DNA from: a virus
IMG/VR virus record: IMGVR_UViG_3300020172_004172
Location: 1-26,485 of that record
Length of the DNA stretch: 26,485 nucleotides
Strand: one strand, 5' to 3'
Part shown: positions 20,497-26,485 of the stretch, piece after piece
How positions within the stretch are numbered: the stretch's first letter is position 1
Layout: each line of letters opens with the position of its first letter
Made by a program: the position numbers and the translations under genes
The notes under the pieces: generated by a model
The model's database searches: none
Seen by the model: only the letters and a program-made list of their open reading frames with translations
Told to the model about the DNA's origin: nothing

Positions 20497-20811
20497 TTAC
20501 TCCGGATCTGTTCCGACACCCAAGGTAGTTTCTGTCACATCACTGTCATCAGCAACTACAGCATTAACTTCTCTTGGTGCATCGGCCAGTGCGATTAGAA
20601 GCTCCGCACGAACTCTATTTCCATTCTTCTGAATCAAGTACCACCCGGCGCTGGTAACACCCTTTGCCTTGTTTTCCGCAAGACTTGCTTCATCATTGTC
20701 GATGAGAACTAGCTTCTTGCCGGAGGCGTCTTGTGCTAGAGTTCCATCACTCTTCAACTGAATGAATGTAGGACGGCTCGCAGTCTTATCTGATTTTCCC
20801 CAAAGTGACAT
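20497..20811 (-). CDS. WGK-type virion-associated protein, short paralog
   Basis: 104 residues. MSLWGKSDKTASRPTFIQLK, GTLAQDASGKKLVLI and SAGWYLI parallel the first ~100 residues of the next gene (MPLWGKEDK..., PGWYLV, RVRMELLVAIAD). The two are tandem paralogs. Proteins beginning with this W-G-K-x-D-K motif are common structural-type proteins in marine T4-like phages, with no exact role known. Strong AAGGAG six bases before the ATG, consistent with high expression. Confidence 0.7.
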   Translation of the reverse strand: MSLWGKSDKTASRPTFIQLKSDGTLAQDASGKKLVLIDNDEASLAENKAKGVTSAGWYLIQKNGNRVRAELLIALADAPREVNAVVADDSDVTETTLGVGTDPE

Positions 20812-20825
20812 AGTTTCTCCTTACG

Positions 20826-21683
20826 TTAATTTAAGTCGGATGACTCTTCTAAAGTATCACTAGAATCAATTCTTAGCTCAATATCGGCTTTAACTGTGGT
20901 TGCATTAATACCTAAAGCATCAACTACAAGCTCAACGCTATTCTCGGCTGAAGAAGAGTTTGTGTTCAAAGCTACAGTGAAAACTCTCTGAGATGCTGTG
21001 AAAGATCCTAGGGTCGTTCCCGCAGTAAGCTGAACTCTAGGCAATTCAGAATGAACCTCTGGGTTCTGTCCAAAGTAGACTAAGTATTTTGTGTCGGCGA
21101 CACCACCCGCAGGCCAATTATAAACTCTGCTGGAGTGGGCAAATCCAGGTGCTATATCACCACTACCTGTAGGTGCTGTGTATACAACTAGAAAAGGTTT
21201 TGATGCTGTGGAATCTAATGTTACAACAGCATACGCAGAAAAGTTACCTACGGTTACGTTCTGTACTCTTCCGTCAAAAAAGTACCAGTTAATTTTCTTT
21301 CCGCCAACATCATTAATGAAGTACCAACCGGGGCGGCCTTTAGGATCTTCAAGACCTGGGGCTCCGTCAGCAGAAACATCTGTGTTAGTATTAAGTATAT
21401 GTGTTTCTATAAACTGGGCGTTGTTTACTGAGCCTCGCTCTTCATCAGCAATAGCGACAAGAAGCTCCATACGAACTCTCTGCTTGGCGGTGTCTTTGTT
21501 CGTTGTCAGAACTAAGTACCATCCGGGCGAAGAGGCTCCATTTGAAGTATTGACCGTAGCTTCTTCTGCACTCAGGAATACCAACTTTTTGCCAGAACTG
21601 TCTTGAGCGATACTGCCGTCAGCCTTTAGCTGAACAAATTTAGGACGTGCTGTTGTCTTATCTTCTTTACCCCAAAGTGGCAT
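20826..21683 (-). CDS. WGK-type virion-associated protein, long paralog
   Basis: 285 residues. An N-terminal WGK domain (about 1-95) is shared with the downstream short paralog. A second part begins GRPGWYFINDVGGKKINWYF and is rich in beta strands, Thr, Ser and aromatic residues (AYAVVTLDSTASKPFLVVYT). It looks like a virion surface or neck/tail protein. GGAG lies before the ATG and a late-promoter-like CATAAATA lies 27 bases upstream. No catalytic motif. Confidence 0.7.
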   Translation of the reverse strand: MPLWGKEDKTTARPKFVQLKADGSIAQDSSGKKLVFLSAEEATVNTSNGASSPGWYLVLTTNKDTAKQRVRMELLVAIADEERGSVNNAQFIETHILNTNTDVSADGAPGLEDPKGRPGWYFINDVGGKKINWYFFDGRVQNVTVGNFSAYAVVTLDSTASKPFLVVYTAPTGSGDIAPGFAHSSRVYNWPAGGVADTKYLVYFGQNPEVHSELPRVQLTAGTTLGSFTASQRVFTVALNTNSSSAENSVELVVDALGINATTVKADIELRIDSSDTLEESSDLN

Positions 21684-21710
21684 AGTTGTACTCCAAACTA
21701 AAGTCTGTGT

Positions 21711-21718
21711 TATTTATG
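21711..21718 (-). promoter_or_regulatory. T4-like late promoter motif
   Basis: Minus-strand CATAAATA, 7/8 to the T4 late consensus, 27 bases ahead of the long WGK-type gene and overlapping the end of the HAD phosphatase gene. It fits late expression of the paralog pair. Confidence 0.45.
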
Positions 21719-22283
21719 TAAATCCAAGTTTTTTCAGTTTGTTTATCACAGCAGAGCCGCTTGTTGCTTGTACTGGGATGCCACCAGCAGCTTGATACTC
21801 AATACAATTCTTATCATAATCATCAATCAACACAGTAGGTTTTCCATCAACTCTAGCATAATCTTTCTTTTCAGAACGAAGAACGAGATGAACTTCACCT
21901 AAGTTGTTATAGCCGAGGTGCTGTGCTATCCATCTCTTTTTGCCTTCACGACAGGTATTTCCTGCAAGAGAACCACAAGCACTCAATATGTTCGGCTTGT
22001 ACTTCTTAACGAAGTTCCATATCTGCTTGCCATCTGGCATCCAAGGCAGATTCTCCCAGAAGTTGGGGGTGTTGTTAAGTATCTCCCATTTGATTTTGTC
22101 GGCCTCTGCATCTGAGTATTTGTTCCAGTGGTCGGCGCGCCACTCTGGATGTCCGGATGCTACTAAGGCTCTATTAGCACCTTCCATCCAATTCACAATA
22201 GTTTCGTCCATATCAAGATAGATTTCCGGCAGCTTAGTTGCTACGGCAACATCTTCTTTAACATAGACACGAAACGATTTCAT
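21714..22283 (-). CDS. HAD-superfamily phosphatase (5'-nucleotidase-like) with capsid-targeting-like N-terminus
   Basis: 189 residues. YLDMDETIVNW carries the HAD nucleophile motif (D24-x-D26-x-T28). ILSACGS fits motif II, and VLIDDYDKNCIEYQAAGG fits the C-terminal acidic motif. The cap looks like that of small 5'(3')-deoxyribonucleotidases, so the substrate may be a nucleotide. The first ten residues MKSFRVYVKE align with the T4 capsid-targeting sequence, with VKE/D in the protease-site position. No Shine-Dalgarno is evident. Confidence 0.78.
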   Translation of the reverse strand: MKSFRVYVKEDVAVATKLPEIYLDMDETIVNWMEGANRALVASGHPEWRADHWNKYSDAEADKIKWEILNNTPNFWENLPWMPDGKQIWNFVKKYKPNILSACGSLAGNTCREGKKRWIAQHLGYNNLGEVHLVLRSEKKDYARVDGKPTVLIDDYDKNCIEYQAAGGIPVQATSGSAVINKLKKLGFT

Positions 22284-22294
22284 AGAGTAAATAA

Positions 22295-22912
22295 TTAAGA
22301 CGCATTAACAAGTGCGGAGTCGAGTGCTTCATTAAATTCAGGGAGTCCTTCTACGAGAGTACGAAGATCAGCAACACTAGCAGCTCCGGGAAGAGAAACT
22401 GGCGGATAGATTCGAGTACCCTCATTAGTTGCATACTGAATCAACAGACGATATTGAGTTGTGTTTGTGTATGGATCTGTGTCTTGAATTACATCTGCGT
22501 GTTTAGGGAGTGCTAAAGAAGCATCGCCAACACCTACTGCTCCATTAGTAGCAATCTCATCAGCAGAAAGAGCAATAGACTCTTTCAACTCATCTTCTGA
22601 CTCTTCTTCATCAATCTCTTTCTTCTTCTCACCAGCTTCATCACCATCTTTATGAAACGGCGCATCGCCGGGCATATCATCTTCTTCTACGTCAGTGCCA
22701 CACGAGCAGTCTGCTTCTGCCAATCGAATCTGTGTCCAAGCATGAAGAGCTTTTTGGTCTGCTTCAGAAAGCTCAGTAACACATGACACTCCAAAATGGG
22801 TGAGACCTTCAGATATAATCTTCTGAACTGTATTGTTGTATGTCTCTTCACTCTTTGTCACAACATCGATTACAGAATCGACTAACGATTTTGGCAAGTC
22901 ATTGATTGGCAT
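22295..22912 (-). CDS. Phage protein of unknown function with acidic linker
   Basis: 205 residues. A helical N-terminal domain (NDLPKSLVDSVIDVVTKSEE) is followed by a strongly acidic low-complexity centre (about 70-115, Glu/Asp/Lys) and a C-terminal domain with DPYTNTTQYRLLIQYATNEG. This make-up recalls core or scaffold proteins but is not diagnostic. AGGA precedes the ATG. It lies between the Ntn hydrolase and the HAD phosphatase in the late region. Confidence 0.6.
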   Translation of the reverse strand: MPINDLPKSLVDSVIDVVTKSEETYNNTVQKIISEGLTHFGVSCVTELSEADQKALHAWTQIRLAEADCSCGTDVEEDDMPGDAPFHKDGDEAGEKKKEIDEEESEDELKESIALSADEIATNGAVGVGDASLALPKHADVIQDTDPYTNTTQYRLLIQYATNEGTRIYPPVSLPGAASVADLRTLVEGLPEFNEALDSALVNAS

Positions 22913-22920
22913 ATAAAGTC

Positions 22921-23799
22921 CTACTTAGTAAAGTCCCTAAAACTCAGCAGTTTGCGTGTAGAGATGATTTCAAAAAACGTTCTCTCTTCTTCTGTATTTA
23001 GTTTATCAAGATCGAATTCCGTTTCGCACCATATAGGACGATAGTGTAATGTCTGTTCTTTTGGAACCATGACCAGTTGTCCAGTAGTTCTCATAGAATT
23101 GCGCTCTGGATCAACACGCAGCGGATTCATTTGTGGATTCTTATCCGACGTATCTGACATCGCATCCAAAAACTCATCAAACGTTTGTGCCTTCTTTATT
23201 CCCGATACTGCCTTTTCATACCGAGCATCTGATGATTCTCTCTTTGGAACTTGCTCGGGAATCTCTTTGCTATAGCCAGTCCACGGTAAGAATAGTCCAT
23301 GATTTGTTCTGACAGCTATCTTCTCTTTGGGCACTTCGAGAATCTTATACACATACTCATCATTCTCAACGAACGCACCTTCAAGAATGAAACATCGTTC
23401 TCGATCTGCGATGATAGTGTTGCCGGGAATCTCAAGCTCGATTAGTGCGCTTGCGGCTTCGGCAGCGGAACGCTCAAATAGTGCAGTTCGGATTCTTAGT
23501 CCATCCGGGGCGTAGTATGTTCTATTTTTAATCTTAGCTTTCTTGTCCAGCTTGTTTTGACTTACTGCGGCCTGCCCTTCAGCCTCATCTTCTTTTACAG
23601 TAACACTAGCACTGACGATTGCGACGCCGAACTCGTTTATTCCTTCAGTATATTTTGTTCTATCGTCCCAGATATAGAGACGTTCTGTGTTGCGACGAAA
23701 TGATTTGCGAATGATGATGGTGGGTTTGTAATTGCGATCTCGATTCTTTGCAATTACCCAGCCTATGTCTTCAAAGTATTTGCAAGCTACAACACACAT
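22921..23799 (-). CDS. N-terminal-cysteine Ntn hydrolase (linear amide hydrolase / AAT-like)
   Basis: 292 residues. It begins MCVVACK, so Met removal would expose Cys as the nucleophile. KNRDR (18-22), TEGINEFGVAIVS (51-63) and VRTNHG (163-168) match the conserved Arg-Asp, substrate-loop and Asn-His positions of choloylglycine-hydrolase/acyltransferase-type Ntn enzymes. These cut non-peptide amide bonds, such as acyl-homoserine lactones, bile salts or penicillins. The phage substrate is unknown. The start overlaps the FmdB gene stop (TAATG). Confidence 0.7.
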   Translation of the reverse strand: MCVVACKYFEDIGWVIAKNRDRNYKPTIIIRKSFRRNTERLYIWDDRTKYTEGINEFGVAIVSASVTVKEDEAEGQAAVSQNKLDKKAKIKNRTYYAPDGLRIRTALFERSAAEAASALIELEIPGNTIIADRERCFILEGAFVENDEYVYKILEVPKEKIAVRTNHGLFLPWTGYSKEIPEQVPKRESSDARYEKAVSGIKKAQTFDEFLDAMSDTSDKNPQMNPLRVDPERNSMRTTGQLVMVPKEQTLHYRPIWCETEFDLDKLNTEEERTFFEIISTRKLLSFRDFTK

Positions 23800-23984
23800 T
23801 AGGACTTCTTCTTATAATCCGTTTGATAAAATCCAGTACCCTTAAATTGTGGGGTTCCTGTGACGGATATAAGACGCTCGACCTTGTCTTTACAGGTCGG
23901 GCACTTTTTAAGAGGTGCGTCATCGATTTTTTGACGCACCTCTATAGTTCCACAAGTTTTACACGAATACTCGTACAATGGCAT
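23799..23984 (-). CDS. FmdB-like zinc-ribbon protein, second copy
   Basis: 61 residues: MPLYEYSCKTCG, then KKCPTCKDKVERLIS, with C8-x2-C11 and C28-x2-C31. This is a standard FmdB-type zinc ribbon, and the C-terminal TPQFKGTGFYQTDYKKK matches the usual family ending. A diverged relative lies at 2435-2695. No Shine-Dalgarno is obvious. It is coupled by TAATG to the Ntn hydrolase. Confidence 0.85.
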   Translation of the reverse strand: MPLYEYSCKTCGTIEVRQKIDDAPLKKCPTCKDKVERLISVTGTPQFKGTGFYQTDYKKKS

Positions 23985-24006
23985 ACAAGCATATTTAGCG
24001 CAAAAA

Positions 24007-24279
24007 TTACTGTGCTACTGATGTGTCCGCAGACTCAGCAGTAGTTTCGGATGTAGTAGAGCTAGGATTCTTACTGATGAGTGAGTTGGCAACAACAGCA
24101 ATCGTGTCGAGAGCTTGTGACCACTGATTAGCAAGAAAGCCAGGAACTCGATCAAAATTAGAGAAGAACTGGTGAGCAGCTCGAAGGGCATTAATCTCTT
24201 GTTCTGTAGTGAGGGACGGTGCAGAAACGGACACTTCTGCGGCGGTTTCTGTGGATGTGGCGGTTGTATCATCAGTCAT
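24007..24279 (-). CDS. Small Thr/Ser/Ala-rich phage protein
   Basis: 90 residues. Low-complexity Thr/Ser/Ala/Glu ends flank one predicted helical core (INALRAAHQFFSNFDRVPGF, LANQWSQALDTIAVVANSLI). GGAG lies eight bases before the ATG. Probably a small structural or accessory virion protein, judging by context. No family recognised. A second frame reading the same DNA is treated as a shadow. Confidence 0.6.
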   Translation of the reverse strand: MTDDTTATSTETAAEVSVSAPSLTTEQEINALRAAHQFFSNFDRVPGFLANQWSQALDTIAVVANSLISKNPSSTTSETTAESADTSVAQ

Positions 24280-24304
24280 ATTATTACTCCGTAAAATAAA
24301 ATTA

Positions 24305-24333
24305 AGAATACATCATGATTCGTCAACGGTCAA
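24305..24333 (-). promoter_or_regulatory. Possible promoter ahead of the 24007-24279 gene
   Basis: Minus strand: TTGACC (24333-24328), 17-bp spacer, TATTCT (24310-24305, 4/6), 25 bases before the ATG. It lies in the 59-bp gap after the internal-protein-like gene. The -10 is weak, so this is tentative. Confidence 0.35.
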
Positions 24334-24338
24334 GCTAT

Positions 24339-24674
24339 TTATTGGCCTGGGGTGTTCGATTTGTAATTTTTTACGAGAACTAACGTTCCATCCTCTAAGT
24401 ATTCAGGAACATATTCAACTTCACCGGGCTCATCTGATTCCAAAGATTCCTGCTTCTTTGCAGTTCGCTCGGCTTGCTTTTGTGCATCTTTCTGGCGTTT
24501 CTCAGACTCTTTCTTTCTGAAGTCATCTTGTCTAGCTTTCTCTAGCTCTCGCCCCTGGCGAGTACGCAGCTCTTCTTTTTCTCGGTCTTGACGCTCACGA
24601 GCTTTATCAACTTGATTGGGAGGCTTGTTTGTTTTGGTTTCAGCCTCATGTAGGAATGACTTGAATGTTTTCAT
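24339..24674 (-). CDS. Charged internal-protein-like ORF with capsid-targeting-like N-terminus
   Basis: 111 residues. MKTFKSFLHEAETK aligns almost residue for residue with the start of T4 internal proteins (MKTYQEFIAEA), and LHE/A fits the T4 prohead-protease rule (L/I-x-E). The rest is a highly charged Arg/Lys/Glu/Gln helix (about 20-85), as in packaged or core proteins, followed by an acidic end. A late-promoter-like octamer lies five bases before the ATG and there is no Shine-Dalgarno. Likely packaged in the head. Confidence 0.65.
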   Translation of the reverse strand: MKTFKSFLHEAETKTNKPPNQVDKARERQDREKEELRTRQGRELEKARQDDFRKKESEKRQKDAQKQAERTAKKQESLESDEPGEVEYVPEYLEDGTLVLVKNYKSNTPGQ

Positions 24675-24679
24675 GATGA

Positions 24680-24687
24680 TATTTATG
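24680..24687 (-). promoter_or_regulatory. T4-like late promoter motif
   Basis: Minus-strand CATAAATA, 7/8 to TATAAATA, ending five bases before the ATG of the 24339-24674 gene. If used, the transcript would start at or near the start codon. It sits in the 16-bp gap after the nucleotidyltransferase-ParB gene. Confidence 0.4.
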
Positions 24688-24690
24688 AAG

Positions 24691-25698
24691 TTACTCGCCT
24701 ATGTTTTTATAGGTTGTTTTTGGAAACTTATATGCGTACTTGAGCAAATCTTTCATCTTCAAGTCAACGACATAACACGACACCTTAGTGTTTTTATCGA
24801 GAACTCTCAGAGCAAATAGCTGATGATGTCCATCCAAAATGAAGTTGTCGTAGGAAACAACAAATGGCTTTGGTTCTTTTCCATTAGTAAACTTCTCAAC
24901 CTTTTCCTTAACCTTATCCAAATCAATTTCGTTCTGGGTGGGTTTTAGAGAAGATATGGAAATGTCCCGGTGAGAGACGCTAACACCACGATCTTTTAAT
25001 ACTTCTAAAAAGTCCGGTATGTATTTCTTCTTAATCTGTGGCATTTCTCGCCTAGGAATATTCAACGTATCACTCAAATGCTTAACTTGTTCAACCATTT
25101 CGTGTATGTCCATGGCTGTTCTGACATCATTAAACATCTGCTTTGCAAACTTGTCAGATAGTTTGGATGGAACACCTTTCTTAAAAGACTTGAAGTTGTC
25201 TTCGGCGGCAGCTTCACGCATTTTAGATGCACTCATTCCTGTTATGCCATCTGAGTCTGGATCTCGATCTCCTGCACTAACAATATCAAACGAATCGAGT
25301 CTGAACCCTTTTGTTGGGTCAGGATGATTAATATACTTACGAATAGAGTCTCCCAAATCAAGTCTATCTGACCCTGTAACAAGAACAACGTCAGTGAACC
25401 CTTGGTTCTCTAAAAACTTTACGGCATGAAACGGAGAAAGTACCGTAGTATCACTAAACACATAGCCTTCGGCGCCTGGGACGCCCATTTCAATATACTT
25501 CACCTTCTGTTTGCCAGTGAGAGGATTCTTCTTCACATCTTGAGAGTTGGATACAAAGATAAATGGAGTGGCGTTAAGTTTCTTAGCCACTGCCAAAACC
25601 TTTGTTATCAGCTTCTCATGTCCCGAAGTGGGAGGATTCATTCTTCCGAAAGCGAATACGGCCTTTTTCTTTTGAACCACTTCATTAAGAGTTTTCAT
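24691..25698 (-). CDS. Nucleotidyltransferase (HxGH-type) fused to a ParB-like domain
   Basis: 335 residues from the ATG at 25698; the longer reading begins at a TTG. The N-terminal ~180 residues form a cytidylyltransferase/NMNAT-like domain: FGRMNPPTSGHEKL (17-30), VTGSDRLD (107-114), and TGMSASKMREAA (153-164) in place of the ISSTxIR motif. The C-terminal part has VVSYDNFILDGHHQLFALRV (280-299), the DGHH core of ParB/Srx-like domains. MKTLNE/V at the start resembles a capsid-targeting and cleavage signal. Function is unknown: nucleotide or NAD-type chemistry plus DNA binding or cutting is possible. Confidence 0.75.
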   Translation of the reverse strand: MKTLNEVVQKKKAVFAFGRMNPPTSGHEKLITKVLAVAKKLNATPFIFVSNSQDVKKNPLTGKQKVKYIEMGVPGAEGYVFSDTTVLSPFHAVKFLENQGFTDVVLVTGSDRLDLGDSIRKYINHPDPTKGFRLDSFDIVSAGDRDPDSDGITGMSASKMREAAAEDNFKSFKKGVPSKLSDKFAKQMFNDVRTAMDIHEMVEQVKHLSDTLNIPRREMPQIKKKYIPDFLEVLKDRGVSVSHRDISISSLKPTQNEIDLDKVKEKVEKFTNGKEPKPFVVSYDNFILDGHHQLFALRVLDKNTKVSCYVVDLKMKDLLKYAYKFPKTTYKNIGE

Positions 25699-25699
25699 A

Positions 25700-25942
25700 T
25701 TAGTTTGTGTGGGCAACCTTAACTGCTAAAACATCTTCGGTAGCAACGAGAGAGTGTGTGGGCGCTTTTTGTATGTTGAGCACTTCACCTTGAGTTAAAG
25801 TAAGAGATGCTACAGTGGCACTTCCATCTTTTACAGTAACAACAACAGAGCTGCCCGTATTTACAAGCCTAACGACAGTTGCATTTTGTACTGTTGTGGC
25901 GGTGGCGAGATCAGTTTCTTCGGTCAATGGCTTTACGATCAT
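25700..25942 (-). CDS. Small virion-type protein of unknown function
   Basis: 80 residues, beta-rich and Val/Thr/Ala-rich: MIVKPLTEETDLATATTVQN, VVRLVNTGSSVVVTVKDG, LTLTQGEVLNIQKAPTHSL. Small proteins with this NTG...GEV...KAPT pattern are common near structural genes in marine T4-like phages. AGGAGA lies before the ATG. One base separates it from the nucleotidyltransferase gene. No catalytic residues. Confidence 0.65.
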   Translation of the reverse strand: MIVKPLTEETDLATATTVQNATVVRLVNTGSSVVVTVKDGSATVASLTLTQGEVLNIQKAPTHSLVATEDVLAVKVAHTN

Positions 25943-25951
25943 GAGTTTCTC

Positions 25952-26485
25952 CTATTTGTTAGTATACATTCTCCAGGCGGTTGCGTAAAGAACTTGTCGT
26001 CCTTTTTGAGGTCCGTACTGCTTAGAGAATTCTTGTCGGTTTTCATTTATCCACTTTTCTATCATTGAATCTGGCGGCGACTGTTCATTTATCTGTAACT
26101 TTCCCGTCTTTTCATTCCATACGAACGATCTATTTTTTACTGTGCCCCGTTCTGTTGCCACAACCGAGCCACCCGTGAGATCTACAGCATAGTCAAATTT
26201 CGAGTCGCTGGATTTGCCAATGAATATCTTCTTGGATGGATTGCTCTTTAGAACAAATTTTGTGTCTTTGTCTGGAGCGCCTGTGCTACGCAAAAATTTC
26301 TGAAACAACCTTGCGGCAGAAGAAAGATCGGCTTCTGCGGACTCTTGAAGTCTATAGTAACTAGACTCGGTATCTATGGGATTTGCACCCCACTGAGCTT
26401 TGACAGTATACACACCATCTTTTAGTGAGATCGATATGTTTCTATAACCAAAGGAAATCATTCTCTGTTTGATAGCATCTTCTGG
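25952..26485 (-). CDS. Phage protein with YG..KG..V.YATAW C-terminus, probably continuing beyond the window
   Basis: The reading frame is open to the window edge. An ATG at 26461 would give 169 residues, but the in-frame codons upstream (PEDAIKQR) read like protein and no Shine-Dalgarno precedes that ATG, so the start may lie outside. A beta-rich N-terminal part (ISLKDGVYTVKAQW, DYAVDLTGGSVVA) is followed by WINENRQEFSKQYGPQKGRQ and VLYATAWRMY, a short C-terminal module that I associate with several phage proteins. Function unknown. Confidence 0.6.
   Translation of the reverse strand, partial: PEDAIKQRMISFGYRNISISLKDGVYTVKAQWGANPIDTESSYYRLQESAEADLSSAARLFQKFLRSTGAPDKDTKFVLKSNPSKKIFIGKSSDSKFDYAVDLTGGSVVATERGTVKNRSFVWNEKTGKLQINEQSPPDSMIEKWINENRQEFSKQYGPQKGRQVLYATAWRMYTNK

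Noticed and set aside
21178-21606. 142-codon plus-strand ORF
   Set aside because: Antisense of the long WGK-type virion gene.
24015-24272. 85-codon minus-strand ORF in a second frame
   Set aside because: Lies inside the 24007-24279 gene, which has the ribosome-binding site and more protein-like sequence.
1-26485. CRISPR arrays, insertion sequences, ordinary tRNA genes, attachment sites
   Set aside because: Looked for and not seen; no direct-repeat arrays, transposase motifs or cloverleaf-type genes other than the tmRNA.

Overview
The window is part of a tailed-phage genome, most likely a T4-like (myovirus-type) phage of a Gram-negative, probably marine, bacterium. The evidence is a T4-style replication set (gp61-like primase, Rnh-type 5' nuclease, PhoH, RuvC-like resolvase), virion-type paralogs, and a two-gene spanin pair with a lipobox, which implies a host with an outer membrane. 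Base composition is moderately AT-rich. Genes are packed tightly on the minus strand, with many TAATG, ATGA and GTGA junctions. I call 45 protein genes. One of them, a 48-codon ORF at 3311-3457, is on the plus strand.

Layout from low to high coordinates (transcription mostly runs high to low). Positions 1-253 hold the 5' part of a transfer-messenger RNA: a promoter, TTCGAC near the 5' end, a pseudoknot before the tag, a tag reading frame for ANFDANAYSLAA, and two more pseudoknots. Its 3' end lies outside the window. Positions 299-5818 hold a small gene behind a hairpin-enclosed ribosome-binding site, a MazZ/DUF5664-type dATP/dGTP diphosphohydrolase, an ADP-ribosyltransferase-like protein, PhoH, an FmdB-like zinc ribbon, a conserved phage protein, a membrane-anchored HELQH metalloprotease, two overlapping small phage genes, and the Rnh-type nuclease. 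Positions 5859-12021 hold a glycosyltransferase coupled to a fold-type-II PLP-like protein, several tiny membrane proteins, uracil-DNA glycosylase, an ExoI-like exonuclease and a large conserved phage protein. Positions 12181-17582 hold a RuvC-like resolvase, a zinc ribbon, a B12-dependent (class II) ribonucleotide reductase, a secreted protein of unknown function, a mini tail-collar protein and the primase.

Positions 17620-26485 look like a late region: spanins, a GGCT-like protein, DUF5661, tandem WGK-type virion paralogs, a HAD phosphatase, an N-terminal-Cys Ntn hydrolase, a second FmdB zinc ribbon, a charged internal-protein-like ORF, a nucleotidyltransferase-ParB fusion and small structural-type proteins.

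Three themes stand out. (1) The phage carries its own trans-translation RNA with an unusual tag. (2) Five unrelated proteins share an N-terminus resembling the T4 capsid-targeting sequence (pattern M-K-x-F-x-x-F-[LIV]-x-E), which suggests a set of packaged, co-injected proteins including an ART-like protein, a HAD phosphatase and the nucleotidyltransferase-ParB fusion. (3) Sigma70-like promoters sit 6-7 nt ahead of start codons that lack Shine-Dalgarno sequences, which suggests leaderless mRNAs for the primase, the Rnh nuclease and one conserved phage gene.
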